This document shows, in pieces, positions 31,050 to 41,192 of a stretch of DNA of 64,000 nt (its first letter is position 1; every line of letters starts with the position of its first letter). The DNA lies in NCBI GenBank assembly GCA_035634255.1, contig DASQDI010000140.1, forward strand, positions 1-64,000, written 5' to 3'. The translations under genes were made by a program, and so were the position numbers. This DNA is from DATLMR01 sp035634255 (GTDB lineage Bacteria > Acidobacteriota > Blastocatellia > UBA7656). The notes beneath the pieces are model-generated. The model saw only the letters and a program-made list of their open reading frames with translations, ran no database searches and was not told the origin of the DNA.

Positions 31050-34000
31050 CTAATCCTCTTTCCCCGTCCGCCCGGTGAGGCTCGCGATTGCCATAGCGAG
31101 CTCCTGAACTTCGACGGGCTTGGGCACGTGCAACTGGTAGCCCGAGGCCAGCGCGCGGATGCGGTCTTCGCTCCTGGCGTAGGCAGTCAGCGCGATCGCG
31201 GGTATGTCGCCGCTCTCTTCCGCCCCCAGAGCCCTTACCCTGCGGATCAGGCTGTAGCCGTCTTCGCCCGGCATTCCTATGTCGCTGACTATCAGGTCCG
31301 GCCTCCACCGCCTCACCTCTTCCAGAGCTTCGGCCGCGGAGGAGGCCGTCAGTATCTCCGCCCCGCAGGGGGTGAGCATCGCCCTGAGCATCTCGCGGGC
31401 ATCGGCCTCGTCGTCCACTATCAACACTCTCAGGCCGTGGAGTGACGGCATGAGTTCGTCGGATAAATCCTGCTCGTCGGCCGGGCGCGCCTGCTCGATT
31501 AAAGACTCTCTCGGCTTTCCGATCATCAGCGGAAGGGACACCGTGAAGGTCGCGCCCTTCCCCTCTCCCGCGCTGAATGCGTGAACGGTCCCGCCATGCA
31601 ATTCGACCAGATGGCGGACTATTGCCAGCCCGAGCCCGAGCCCCCCATGTACTCTGGAAGCCGAGCTGTCGGCCTGGCGAAATCTGTCGAAGACCCATGG
31701 CAGGAACTCGGGGGTGATCCCGCGGCCGGTGTCGCTCACGATTATCTCGACGTGGGAATTGGCCCTCTCCAACCGCACCTGAACCCGCCCGCCTTTGGCC
31801 GAGAACTTGACGGCGTTCGAAAGGAGGTTCCACACGACCTGACGCAATCGGTTGGCGTCGCCCGAAACAGGGCCCGCATTCGTGTCCAGCATGGTCTGAA
31901 TCCTTATGCCCTTCGCCTGCGCCGCATGGCACACCGTTTCGACCGCCGAGTTTATAACGTCGGAAAGCTCCACCGGCCGCACTTCGAGCGGGAGCTTGCC
32001 CGTGATGATTCTGGATACGTCCAGGATGTCGTTGATGATCTGAGCCTGAGACCGGGCGTTGCGTTCTATGGTCTCCATCGCGTGGCGCATGGAAGTCTCG
32101 TCATACTTCCCCCGGCGCAGGATTTGCGACCAGCCCATTATCGCGTTCAGGGGCGTGCGCAGTTCGTGAGAGACGGTCGCGAGGAACTCATCCTTGGTGC
32201 GGTTCGCCCTCTCGGCCTCGGCCCGCATCAGCAGTTGCTCTTCGTAGAGCTCGGCGGTGCTTAAGGCCGCGGCGGCCATGTTGCTCAACGCTATCGCGAT
32301 TCGAATCTCCAACTCTGAGAACCTGTGGCTCTCCCGGTAGTAAAAAGCGAGGGTTCCCGAGAGCGTCCCCCGCTTCCTCAGGGGCGCGACCAGAAGGGAT
32401 TTGATGTTCTCAAGGCGGTGGAAGTCCTGACGGCCGGCGAGTTGAGGCTCCGCGTAAACGTCTTCCGCGACGAGCGGCGCGTCCATCGTGATAGCGGCGT
32501 CAGCCGGCACCTGAATGGACGCATGCTGGTAGCCTTCGGAGAGGCCGTATGCGGATACGATTCGCCACTCGCTCGTCGCCGGGTCATGTCTCCAGACGGC
32601 GTAAGCGTCCGCGGCGACGAGGTTGCAGGACAGGTTGAGGATGGCCGGCAGCACTTCGCTGAGGACGGGGGAGCCGATCAGACTCTCGGAAGCCTGCACC
32701 AGCAACGACAGGCGTTCCTCAATGCTGCGGTGAAGGTCGACGGCATGCTGGCGCACCTCAAGCGCTTGCCTCGCCTCTTCATAAAGGCCGGCGTTATCTA
32801 CCGCGAGCGCGGCTCGTTGCGCCAGCTCCTCGGCGAAGGTGAGGTCTTCGGAGTCATACACCCGGCCGGATTCGGCCGAAACGAACGTGATGGCCCCCAG
32901 GATTTTACCGCGCGCCAGCAGCGGCACGATGATGTAAGACTTCAGGCCGAGGCTGCGAAGGAGTTCCAGGCCCTCCGCGTCTCTGGCGGTCGCTTCCAGC
33001 AATGAGTCCGGGACCTCCGGGGCGAGTTGTGATTTGCCGGCCTTCAGGGCTTCCTGAAGAGGGCCGGGCGCATCCAGGTCGGGCGGGTAGCGGCGGTACA
33101 GTTCGTGCGCGAGCTCTATCTTCCTGGGGTCCTTATGCCCCACGGCGAGGCGGCCGAGGACCCCGTTCTCGTCGAACATATCGACCGCGCACCAGTCCGC
33201 GAAATCGGGCACGGCTAGCCGGGCCACCGCTCCGAGGGTGCTCTTGTATTCGAGTGATGAAGATAAGACCCTGCTCGCATGCGCCAGGAAGCGCAGCGAC
33301 TCTTCCGACCGCTTCTGGTCGTCGATGTCCGTGCTGGTGCCGAACCATTTAACGATGTTCCCCTCTTCGTCCCTCAACTGTAAGGCCCGGCCGATGTGCC
33401 AGCGGTACGCTCCGTCGGCCCCCCGCCTTAGCCTGTATACGATGTAGTACTCTTCGCCCATCTCGACGGAGCGCCGCCACGTCCCCACCGTGCGGTCGTA
33501 GTCATCGGGGTGCAGCACCTTGGCCCAGCCGGAGCCCAGAGTCTCTTCGAAGCTCTGACCCGTGTATTCGTGCCACCCCCGGTTGGTGTAATCGATGGAC
33601 CCGTCGGGCAGGCTCGTCCACACCATCTGCGGGACCGTGTCGGCCACCAGCTTGTAATACCGCTCGCTCTCCTCGGCCCGCGCGCGGGCGCGTTGAGCCG
33701 CCTCGAATAACCGGGCGTTATCCATCGCCACCGACGCCTGCGCCGCGAGCCCCTCGACGATGCGCTCGTGCCGTTCGGTGAAGACCCCCACGTCGGGGTG
33801 CCCGAAGAATAGGCCGCCGATCACGTCGCCCGACCGCGAGATGACCGGGACCGCCAGATAGCTCGTCACCGGCAGATGCCCCTCGGGCATGCCATAATAA
33901 GGCGAGTTCTTGCCGTACCTCTCATCCTTATGAACGTCATCGATGCGAATGGTGCCCTCGCCCCGGAAGGTCGGACCGAACAGGTCCGTGGCTCGCGGCA

Positions 34001-34616
34001 TGGGGAAGTGGGCGAACGCTTCGCGAGGGACGCCGGAGAGGGTGTAGAGCATGTAACTCTCCCCGCGGTTGTCGATGACGTTGTAAAAGAATGAGCCGAA
34101 CTTCGCGCCCGTCAGCTCCGTCGCGGCTTCGGTCACCGCCTGCACGAGCTTTTGCAGGTCAAGCTCGGCCGAAAGCATCTGCCCCAACCGGTTCACCGTC
34201 TCGACCACTTCGGTCTGCTCGCGCAGAGACTCTTCGAGCTTCTTCCGTTCCCTGATCTCCCGGATTATCGATACGTATAAGACCCTGTCCGAGAGCGGGA
34301 GCACTTTGGCCCTCGCTTCCGACGGGATCAGCTCCCCGTCCTTCTTTCTTAGAGTGATGTCCCCGTGCCAGTTGCCCTCCTTCATAAAGCGGGAGTACTC
34401 GGCGTCGAACCAGTGTGAGTCGGGGAGGATTATGTCGGCGACCCGCATCTTCAGGAGCTCTTCCCGCGTGTAGCCCAGCAGGTCCGACGCGGCGGGGTTG
34501 GCGTCAAGGTAATTGCCTTCCGCGTCCGCGATTAAAATTGCGTCGGAGATGCCCGCGAAAAGGGCCGCGAGGAATTCGGTGTGATCCGCTAGAAAGCCTT
34601 CGGTCTTAATAGTCAT
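31050..34616 (-). CDS. hybrid sensor histidine kinase with response-regulator receiver
   Basis: 1,188 residues from the ATG at 34616 (MTIKTEGFLADHTE). An upstream ATG at 34805 would add 63 residues without PAS-like sense. TATAAT on this strand sits at 34633-34638, which suggests a very short leader. Domain order: PAS (SDAILIADAEGNYLDANPAA), GAF, PAS/PAC (VPQMVWTSLPDGSIDYTNRG), two more GAF domains, HisKA with SHELRTPLN, HATPase with NLLSNAVKF, DTGRGI and GLGLGLAIV, and a C-terminal receiver with VLIVDDEADAR, SDIGMPGEDGY and PKPV. No TM segment is seen, so it is cytoplasmic. No output gene adjoins. The ligand is unknown. Confidence 0.95.
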   Translation of the reverse strand: MTIKTEGFLADHTEFLAALFAGISDAILIADAEGNYLDANPAASDLLGYTREELLKMRVADIILPDSHWFDAEYSRFMKEGNWHGDITLRKKDGELIPSEARAKVLPLSDRVLYVSIIREIRERKKLEESLREQTEVVETVNRLGQMLSAELDLQKLVQAVTEAATELTGAKFGSFFYNVIDNRGESYMLYTLSGVPREAFAHFPMPRATDLFGPTFRGEGTIRIDDVHKDERYGKNSPYYGMPEGHLPVTSYLAVPVISRSGDVIGGLFFGHPDVGVFTERHERIVEGLAAQASVAMDNARLFEAAQRARARAEESERYYKLVADTVPQMVWTSLPDGSIDYTNRGWHEYTGQSFEETLGSGWAKVLHPDDYDRTVGTWRRSVEMGEEYYIVYRLRRGADGAYRWHIGRALQLRDEEGNIVKWFGTSTDIDDQKRSEESLRFLAHASRVLSSSLEYKSTLGAVARLAVPDFADWCAVDMFDENGVLGRLAVGHKDPRKIELAHELYRRYPPDLDAPGPLQEALKAGKSQLAPEVPDSLLEATARDAEGLELLRSLGLKSYIIVPLLARGKILGAITFVSAESGRVYDSEDLTFAEELAQRAALAVDNAGLYEEARQALEVRQHAVDLHRSIEERLSLLVQASESLIGSPVLSEVLPAILNLSCNLVAADAYAVWRHDPATSEWRIVSAYGLSEGYQHASIQVPADAAITMDAPLVAEDVYAEPQLAGRQDFHRLENIKSLLVAPLRKRGTLSGTLAFYYRESHRFSELEIRIAIALSNMAAAALSTAELYEEQLLMRAEAERANRTKDEFLATVSHELRTPLNAIMGWSQILRRGKYDETSMRHAMETIERNARSQAQIINDILDVSRIITGKLPLEVRPVELSDVINSAVETVCHAAQAKGIRIQTMLDTNAGPVSGDANRLRQVVWNLLSNAVKFSAKGGRVQVRLERANSHVEIIVSDTGRGITPEFLPWVFDRFRQADSSASRVHGGLGLGLAIVRHLVELHGGTVHAFSAGEGKGATFTVSLPLMIGKPRESLIEQARPADEQDLSDELMPSLHGLRVLIVDDEADAREMLRAMLTPCGAEILTASSAAEALEEVRRWRPDLIVSDIGMPGEDGYSLIRRVRALGAEESGDIPAIALTAYARSEDRIRALASGYQLHVPKPVEVQELAMAIASLTGRTGKED

Positions 34617-34867
34617 CTGCCCTGCTGAAAAAATTATACGAATGCTGTTCCCACCAACACTCGAATATAATCCACCTGGAAAGTATTGCTCAAGTCGCTC
34701 CAAAATCAAAAGCGCGCGGTCCTGTGACTCGCCTGTCCTGGACGGCCCGGCCATCGCGCCGGCCATGACGGGCGGGCCGCCCGCGTTGCTTAAAATATCG
34801 GGCATGTGATCCTGCGAACCCGTCGGTTCTTGCCGCGTCTTTGCGGCTTCTTTATACTGGACAGCCT

Positions 34868-36073
34868 ATGCCACGATTAGCGACATTATCATTTCTATTC
34901 CTCTGCTTCGGCACGGCCTTCGCCCAGACGCATCAACACGGCTCCACGCCGGGAGGCGACGGGAGGTTCAACCCGTTCGTAGTGCCGGACAACAGGGGCG
35001 GGTTCTACCTCGCGTACGTCGAGCGCGCGAACGGCGCGAGCGACGTGATGCTCAGGCACTCGAAGGATGGCAGGGCCTTCTCCGACCCGGTTCGCGTCAA
35101 CAGCCGCGAAGGGGACGCGACCGTGCGGAATGAGAATCCGCCCAAGGTTGCCGTCGCCCCCAACGGAGACGTGTACGTCTGCTGGGCCAACGAGACCGCG
35201 CGCTGGAAAGGCAATATCCGTTTCGCCCGGTCGTCTGATGGCGGCAGGACCTTCCTCCCTTCCGTCACTATCAACTCGGATGAGGGGCGGGGAATGGTGG
35301 GCCACGCCTTTCAATCCATCACCGTGGACAAAAGGGGCCGCGTCTACATCGCATGGATCGATGAGCGGAACAAGAAGGAACAGGACAGGGGCGCGGAAAT
35401 CTGGATTAGCACTTCGGAAGACGGGGGGAGGACGTTCTCGCGCGACCGAAAAATACTCTCGGACGTGTGCGAGTGCTGCCGCACGAACATACAGATGGAC
35501 TCTGCCGGCAGGCTCTTCCTGGCCTACCGAACCGTACCGCCCGCGGGCCCCATGTATCGCGACATCGTAGTGGCGAGGTCTGAGGATGGGGGCAAGACCT
35601 TCAGCCCCGTAACCGTGAGCAAGGACGGGTGGGAGATTGAAGGTTGCCCGGTCATGGGGCCCGCCCTCAGCGTTGACGAGAAAGACCGGATCACGGCCGT
35701 GTGGTTCACGGGAGGCGACCGGCAGGGACTCTACTACGCCACGTCTTCAGACCGCGGCGCTTCGTACTCCGCGCGGAGGCTGGTCGACCCGGACCGGAGC
35801 CTCGGGAGGCACGCGCAGGGAGTCACCATGCGGGGGGGCAGGATCGTCGTCGCGTGGGATGAGAAGGCCGAGAAGATGAGAATAGTTTTCGGGGTTCTGG
35901 ATTTGCAGAACGGGTCGATCAGGAAGGGCGTAATCGATGACGAAGTCTCTTACCCTTCAATCGCCTTCAACGACAGGCTGATCGTCATCGCCGGCATGCA
36001 GGCTTCGACGAAAGACATACTTCTGAGGGCCGAGCCCTTCGAATCAATCGAGCCCGGCCCTCATCGCAGATAG
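34868..36073 (+). CDS. secreted BNR/Asp-box sialidase-like protein
   Basis: 401 residues. The ATG at 34868 gives a clean signal peptide (RLATLSFLFLCFGTAFA), while a start 27 nt earlier would extend it. Four Asp-box motifs are present: SSDGGRTF, SEDGGRTF, SEDGGKTF and SSDRGASY. They indicate a six-bladed sialidase-type propeller. Several paired Cys (VCECC) may form disulfides. The catalytic Arg triad of true sialidases was not identified, so it may bind or hydrolyse another sugar. Convergent with the ADOP gene downstream (35 nt gap) and divergent from the histidine kinase. Confidence 0.85.
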   Translation: MPRLATLSFLFLCFGTAFAQTHQHGSTPGGDGRFNPFVVPDNRGGFYLAYVERANGASDVMLRHSKDGRAFSDPVRVNSREGDATVRNENPPKVAVAPNGDVYVCWANETARWKGNIRFARSSDGGRTFLPSVTINSDEGRGMVGHAFQSITVDKRGRVYIAWIDERNKKEQDRGAEIWISTSEDGGRTFSRDRKILSDVCECCRTNIQMDSAGRLFLAYRTVPPAGPMYRDIVVARSEDGGKTFSPVTVSKDGWEIEGCPVMGPALSVDEKDRITAVWFTGGDRQGLYYATSSDRGASYSARRLVDPDRSLGRHAQGVTMRGGRIVVAWDEKAEKMRIVFGVLDLQNGSIRKGVIDDEVSYPSIAFNDRLIVIAGMQASTKDILLRAEPFESIEPGPHRR

Positions 36074-36108
36074 TCCGCACCTCTCCCGCCCCTCGGCCGT
36101 CAGGGATT

Positions 36109-38544
36109 TTATTCGTACCTGAGCGCGACCATCGGGTCTACTTTCACGGCGCGCCGGGCGGGGATGATGCAGGCGAGCATCGCCACCATAAGCAGCACGA
36201 TTGGGATAAAAGAGAACATCACAGGGTCGGTCGGGCTCACCCCGAACAGCAGGCTGGAAAGCAGCCGCGTCAGGGTGAATGAGGTCGCGAGGCCCGCCGC
36301 CACCCCGATCAGTACGAGTACGCCCCCCTGACTGACTACCATCCTCAGGACATGAGAGGGCTGGGCCCCGAACGCCATGCGAATGCCGATCTCGTGCGTC
36401 TGCTGCGTGACCGTGTAAGCCATCACTCCGTAAATCCCGACCGCGGCCAGCACGAGGGCGACCACGGCGAAGACCCCGAGCAGAAGGGTGTTGAAGCGCG
36501 CCTGCGCGATGGTCCTCGCGAGCCACTGCTCCATCGTGCGCACGTCGGCCACGGGCTGATCCTTGTCGAGGCTCTGAATCTCCCTCTGCATGGACGCGAC
36601 GAAGTTGAGCGGGTCTGCCTGCGTCTTGGCGACCAGAGTCATGGAGGTGTAAGGCAGCTCGGGGTAAGGCCAGTAGACCATGCCCCTGACTTCATCTTCG
36701 AGGTTCTGATGCTTGATGTCGCCCACCACCCCGATGATCTCGGTCGGCAGGTTCTCTTCCTTCATCTGTACGATGATCCGTTTCCCTATGGGGTCTTCGC
36801 CGGGGAAATAGAGGCGGGCCAGGGCCTCGCTGATGACGACCACGCGCCGCTCTTCCGTGGCCTCCTGTTCCGTGAAGGTGCGGCCGCGAAGGATCGGAAT
36901 ATTCATCGCGCGGAAGAAATTACTGTCCGTGACCCGCACGTCGGTCACCATCTCGTCGCCGGGCGCGGGGACGGGCTGGCCGACGATTGTGAAGTCGGTG
37001 GCCGCGCCGGGGCCCGTGAACGGGAGGAAGCTGATCGCGCCCACAGATTCGACTCCGGGGAGCGCCTCGAGGCGCTCGACGGCCTGCTTGAAGAAGGCGG
37101 TCCTTTGCGCAGGCTCGGGGTATTTCGCTATGGGCAAGGTGACGCGCATCGTCAGAATATTATTCACGTCGAAGCCGGGGCTGACCGCCTGGAGCCTCAG
37201 GAAGCTCTTCATCAGCAACCCCGCGCTCACCAGCAGGACCAGCGCGAGCGCGACCTGCGCGACGACGAACCCCTTGCGCATAAGCCTGCTCCGGCCGCTG
37301 GCGGTAGTGCCCCTGCCCAACTCCTTGAGCGACTCGTTCGGGTTCTGCTTCCCGGCTTCGAGCGCGGGGGCCATGCCGAATATGATCCCGGTCAGCAGGG
37401 AGACGACGAGAGTGAACCCGAGCACGGGGAGGTTGACGCCCACGCGCGACAGGCTCGGGAGATTTTCCGGGCTCAGGGCGATGAGCAGGTCGACACCCCA
37501 CAGGGCCAGCAACAGCCCGCACACCCCCCCGATGCCCGACAATAAAACGCTCTCCGTAAGCAACTGGCGGATGACGCGCCCGCGCCCCGCGCCGAGGGCC
37601 GTGCGGATCGCCATCTCCTTCTGCCGGGTCGTGGCCCGCGCGAGTTGCAGGTTGGCGACGTTCGCGCAGGCGATCAGCAGCACGAGCCCTACGGCCCCGA
37701 GCAGCACGAGCAGGGCCGTGCGGATGTCCCCTACAAACTGTTCGCGAAGGGGCACGAGCTGCACGCCCCACCCGGTGTTGAAATCCTTGTGCTGATCTTC
37801 GAGCCTCGACGCGATGGTGCTCAGCTCGGCCTGCGACTGCTCCAGAGTCACCCCCGGCTTCAGGCGGCCTATGGACCTCGCGAAGCGCCCCCTGCGCACG
37901 CGGAAGTCGTCAGTAAGATTCAGAGGCATGAAAAATTCGGGCCGATTCCCCGTGCGCGAGCCCCTCTTGATGTACCAGTCGAAATCGGCGGGGAGGACCC
38001 CGATGACGGTCGCCGGCCTCTGGCTGAGGGCGATCTTCTTCCCGATGATTTCCGGGTCTCCTCCGAAACGCCTCTGCCAGATGCCGTGGCTGATGACGAT
38101 GGCGAACTCGCCCTCGCTCCGCGCGTCCTCGGCGGTGAAGTGACGGCCTTTGATCGGCTCCACCCCGAGTATCGAAAAAAAGTTGGGCGAAGACCATTGA
38201 CCCGTGATCTCCTCGGGCTCCCCGTCGCCGGTGAGATTAAAGTTGGAGTCGAAGAAGAGGGCCATGTCTTCGAACGAGTTCGACTGGTCCTTCCAGTCCA
38301 GAAAGTTGGCGGGCGAGATAGTGTTCTGCTGGCGGCTGCGCGGGTAGTTATGCTCCCACACCATGATGAGCCGGTCCGAGTCCTTGAACGGCAGGGAGTC
38401 TAAGAGGAGCGCGTTGACCACGGAAAAGATCGCCGTGTTCGCGCCGATGCCCAGAGCCAGAGCCAGCACCGCTATGAAAGTTGTTCCGGGGCTCTTCGCC
38501 AGCATCCGAACCCCATAATTTATGTCCTGCCACAACGCTCCCAT
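36109..38544 (-). CDS. ADOP-family MacB/FtsX-type permease, lacking the N-terminal domain
   Basis: 811 residues. The start at 38544 (MGALWQDINYGVRMLAKSPG) is preferred to one 48 nt upstream. It lacks the N-terminal helical domain of about 80 residues found in the ADOP genes at 7181 and 14209. TM1 is TTFIAVLALALGIGANTAIF, then a periplasmic MacB core, an FtsX block (CANVANLQLARATTRQKEMA), a second periplasmic domain and a final FtsX block ending IPARRAVKVDPMVALRYE. No PadR or ATPase gene is near. Confidence 0.92.
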   Translation of the reverse strand: MGALWQDINYGVRMLAKSPGTTFIAVLALALGIGANTAIFSVVNALLLDSLPFKDSDRLIMVWEHNYPRSRQQNTISPANFLDWKDQSNSFEDMALFFDSNFNLTGDGEPEEITGQWSSPNFFSILGVEPIKGRHFTAEDARSEGEFAIVISHGIWQRRFGGDPEIIGKKIALSQRPATVIGVLPADFDWYIKRGSRTGNRPEFFMPLNLTDDFRVRRGRFARSIGRLKPGVTLEQSQAELSTIASRLEDQHKDFNTGWGVQLVPLREQFVGDIRTALLVLLGAVGLVLLIACANVANLQLARATTRQKEMAIRTALGAGRGRVIRQLLTESVLLSGIGGVCGLLLALWGVDLLIALSPENLPSLSRVGVNLPVLGFTLVVSLLTGIIFGMAPALEAGKQNPNESLKELGRGTTASGRSRLMRKGFVVAQVALALVLLVSAGLLMKSFLRLQAVSPGFDVNNILTMRVTLPIAKYPEPAQRTAFFKQAVERLEALPGVESVGAISFLPFTGPGAATDFTIVGQPVPAPGDEMVTDVRVTDSNFFRAMNIPILRGRTFTEQEATEERRVVVISEALARLYFPGEDPIGKRIIVQMKEENLPTEIIGVVGDIKHQNLEDEVRGMVYWPYPELPYTSMTLVAKTQADPLNFVASMQREIQSLDKDQPVADVRTMEQWLARTIAQARFNTLLLGVFAVVALVLAAVGIYGVMAYTVTQQTHEIGIRMAFGAQPSHVLRMVVSQGGVLVLIGVAAGLATSFTLTRLLSSLLFGVSPTDPVMFSFIPIVLLMVAMLACIIPARRAVKVDPMVALRYE

Positions 38545-38861
38545 AACAGCCACCTCGCTTTTCTGAATTATAAGGTCATTCATCAGCGGCAAGCGCCGTG
38601 CCGTTTCCTCCGCGCGGCATATGTCCCTTGAGGATAGGATTTAAGCACAGGCCGGGGGCGAAATATACCCCGCCCCTGTGTCCGCCTTTGGGAAAGGGAA
38701 GTTCCAGAAGCGGAAAGGCCGGCCCGAGGTCAGGCCCGCGCGCGGCCTTTTGCGTTTAAAAATATCTGTTATTTAGTTAACATATGCCGGTCAGCTCAGC
38801 TTAAATCGTCGGCCGCGATAATCGGGAATAAGCGAAAATAATCGAGGGACCCTTTGCCTTT
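38545..38861. other. divergent intergenic region
   Basis: The region between the ADOP start and the ABC exporter start. It contains a GC-rich hairpin (AAAGGCCG...CGGCCTTTT, about 38724-38753) and then an AT-rich stretch to about 38790 (AAAATATCTGTTATTTAG) where a promoter for the exporter is likely. No gene is supported. Confidence 0.5.
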
Positions 38862-40781
38862 ATGTCCTACCTGAGCCTAAATCCCAGACACCTGAACGGG
38901 CAGAAGACCCCGCTGCGCGAGAGGCTCGCTTCGCTGCGCTACCTGCCCGCGTTAATCAGGATGGTCTGGCAAATCAACCCCTGGTTCACCAGCGCCATCG
39001 TAATCCTGAGGCTCGCCCGCACCCTCGTCCCTATAGGCACTCTGTACGTCGGCAAGCTGATCATCGACGCGGTGATCTCGATCAGGGAGGGCAATCAAAG
39101 TCTCTCCGCCCTTTGGAAACTCGTACTTCTGGAGGTCGCGATAGTCGTCGGGGGCCAGATCCTTGCCCGGTGCTCTTCACTCATCGAAGGCTTGCTCGGC
39201 CAGAGGTTTTCTAACCACACGAGCATACGCCTGATGGAGCATGCGTCGCGCCTCGACATCCGCCACTTCGAAAACTCGGCCTTCTACGACCGGCTGGAGC
39301 GGGCGCGGCGTCAGACCTCGAACCGCCTGGGGCTCATAACGCAGTTGCTTCAGGTGTGCCAGGATGTTTTGACTCTCGCTTCGCTCAGCATCGCCCTGCT
39401 GGTCTATAGCCCCTGGCTCGTGCTGCTGCTGGCGGTCGCGGTGACGCCCAGTATTTTTGGCGAGAGCCATTTCGCGATACTCGAATATTCCCTCTTCCAC
39501 GCGCGGACCCCCGAGCGGCGGAAGCTGGAATACCTTCTATACATGGGCGCGAGCGACAAGACCGCCAAAGAGGTGCAGCTATTCGGGCTGGCGCGGTGGA
39601 TAGTTTCAAGGTACCGGAGACTGTCCGACAGGTTTTACAGAGAGAACCGAAGGCTCTCGATCCGCAAGAACACGGTCAGCGCGGCCTTCTCGCTCATCTC
39701 CGTGGCCGCCTATTACACCGCCTACGCGATCATCCTGCTCCGGGCCGTCGACGGGGAGATCAGCATCGGCACTCTGACTTTTCTAGCGGGCTCATTCGAG
39801 CGCAGCAACGATCTGATGCAGCGGCTACTCATCGGAGCCAGCGGGATATTCGAGCAGGCCCTGTACCTCAAAGACCTATTCGATTTCTTCGACATGGAGC
39901 CCTCCATCACGTCCCGGCCCGGCGCGCCCTTGGTGCACCGGCCGATCCGCGAGGGGTTCGTCTTCGAGGATGTCGGGTTTCGTTATGAAGGCAGCGATAA
40001 CTGGGCCGTCCGCCACCTGAGCTTCTGCATACGGCCCGGAGAGCGGGTCGCCCTCGTGGGCGAGAACGGGGCCGGCAAGACCACCGTCACGAAGCTGATC
40101 GCGCGGCTCTATGACGTGACCGAAGGCCGGATACTTCTTGACGGCAAGGACATTCGCGAATACGACGTGCCTTCTCTGCGCAGGGCCATCGGGGTGATCT
40201 TTCAGGATTTCGTGAGATACGACCTCAGGTTCGCGGAAAACATAGGGGTGGGCGAGATAGAAGAGGTCCACGCCTACCTCGACCTGATGGAGGAAGGGGC
40301 GGGGCCTCTGGCCCGCGCGGGCGACTCGCGGCAGCCGAATGATCCGCCCGCCGTGCCCGCCTCAATCGTTTCGGCGGCGGAGAAGTCTCTGGCCTCGGCC
40401 CTGCTCGCCCGCCTGCCGGACAGGTATTTCCAGATGCTCGGCAAACGTTTCGATAAGGGCGCGGAGTTGTCGGGCGGCGAGTGGCAGAAGATAGCCCTCG
40501 CGCGGGCCTACATGCGCGACGCTCAACTGCTGATACTGGACGAGCCGACCGCGGCGCTGGACGCGCGCGCGGAGTACGAGGTCTTCGCGAGGTTCTCCCG
40601 CCTGGTCTCGGGCCGCATGGCCGTAATCATCTCGCACCGCTTCTCGACGGTCAGGATGGCCGACCGCATAATCGTGCTCAGGGACGGGATGCTAGTCGAA
40701 GACGGCAGCCATGACCAGCTGGTTCGGGACAAGGGGCTCTACTCGGAACTCTTCGCATTGCAGGCCGCCGGCTACCGCTGA
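38862..40781 (+). CDS. ABC transporter, fused TM domain and ATPase (exporter type)
   Basis: 639 residues. Residues 1-350 hold the six-helix exporter TM domain. The ATPase follows, with Walker A GENGAGKTT at about residue 400, a signature LSGGEWQKIALARAYMRDAQ at about 536, and Walker B LLILDEPTAALD at about 558, then the switch His in ISHRFST. Between Walker A and the signature is a long insert (about 465-510, Pro/Ala/Ser-rich). There is no N-terminal C39 peptidase domain. It resembles MsbA/bacteriocin-type exporters. The next genes on the strand encode a 61-residue peptide and an M29-like protein, so the cargo may be a small peptide (inference). Confidence 0.93.
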   Translation: MSYLSLNPRHLNGQKTPLRERLASLRYLPALIRMVWQINPWFTSAIVILRLARTLVPIGTLYVGKLIIDAVISIREGNQSLSALWKLVLLEVAIVVGGQILARCSSLIEGLLGQRFSNHTSIRLMEHASRLDIRHFENSAFYDRLERARRQTSNRLGLITQLLQVCQDVLTLASLSIALLVYSPWLVLLLAVAVTPSIFGESHFAILEYSLFHARTPERRKLEYLLYMGASDKTAKEVQLFGLARWIVSRYRRLSDRFYRENRRLSIRKNTVSAAFSLISVAAYYTAYAIILLRAVDGEISIGTLTFLAGSFERSNDLMQRLLIGASGIFEQALYLKDLFDFFDMEPSITSRPGAPLVHRPIREGFVFEDVGFRYEGSDNWAVRHLSFCIRPGERVALVGENGAGKTTVTKLIARLYDVTEGRILLDGKDIREYDVPSLRRAIGVIFQDFVRYDLRFAENIGVGEIEEVHAYLDLMEEGAGPLARAGDSRQPNDPPAVPASIVSAAEKSLASALLARLPDRYFQMLGKRFDKGAELSGGEWQKIALARAYMRDAQLLILDEPTAALDARAEYEVFARFSRLVSGRMAVIISHRFSTVRMADRIIVLRDGMLVEDGSHDQLVRDKGLYSELFALQAAGYR

Positions 40782-40848
40782 TCAACCCCCTGGCCAATCG
40801 TCCGACTGATCCTCCCACGGGCTTGTGTAAGAACTGCCACAATCGTCG

Positions 40849-40878
40849 TTGACAAGGCCTCCCGGCCGCAAGTAAGAT
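40849..40878 (+). promoter_or_regulatory. strong sigma70-like promoter for the peptide gene
   Basis: TTGACA at 40849-40854, 18 nt, TAAGAT at 40873-40878, followed by AACCCACC, like the CACCC after the -10 in the promoters at 11416 and 17664. The peptide gene starts 103 nt downstream. Confidence 0.6.
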
Positions 40879-40980
40879 AACCCACCGACTTTCAAGCGCA
40901 GACAATGAAAGCTGCATTGGCATCGTCTGCGCACTGTACACAGGCTAACGATGAAGAAAACGTAAAAGGAGGAAGAAGAC

Positions 40981-41166
40981 ATGTCGATGCGTGAAATGGA
41001 TTATTTCGATCAGAAACCCGATCTGGATATGAGAGCCTTCTACGAAGCGAAAGGGATCAAGCTCGCAAGCTCGTCCCAGCCCGTATCAAGCGCCGCGCCT
41101 CCTCCGAAGGACACCGCATGGGTATCCGAGAAGGACCCGGCGGAAGCGGAAGAGGACGAGGGCTAG
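40981..41166 (+). CDS. 61-residue acidic peptide, possible RiPP precursor
   Basis: The ATG follows AAAGGAGGAAGA, one of the strongest ribosome-binding sites in the window, and has its own promoter. The N-terminal half could form a helix (DLDMRAFYEAKGIKL). The C-terminal half is Ser/Pro/Ala-rich, then ends KDTAWVSEKDP and a run of acidic residues. There is no Cys and no signal peptide. A leader-like half, a distinct tail, strong expression signals, an exporter upstream and an M29-like protein 26 nt downstream fit a modified-peptide precursor. Nothing in the sequence proves that. It may instead be a small regulatory or structural protein. Confidence 0.6.
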   Translation: MSMREMDYFDQKPDLDMRAFYEAKGIKLASSSQPVSSAAPPPKDTAWVSEKDPAEAEEDEG

Positions 41167-41192
41167 CACAGTAATAGGGACAGGCGGACTTT

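Noticed and set aside
32301..32330. TCGAATCTCC stretch resembling a tRNA T-loop
   Set aside because: It lies inside the histidine kinase coding frame and has no acceptor or anticodon stem around it.
38716..38753. GC-rich hairpin ending in TTTT between the ADOP and ABC exporter genes
   Set aside because: It lies between two divergent gene starts, so a terminator there would serve no obvious gene; kept only as a note in the intergenic entry.
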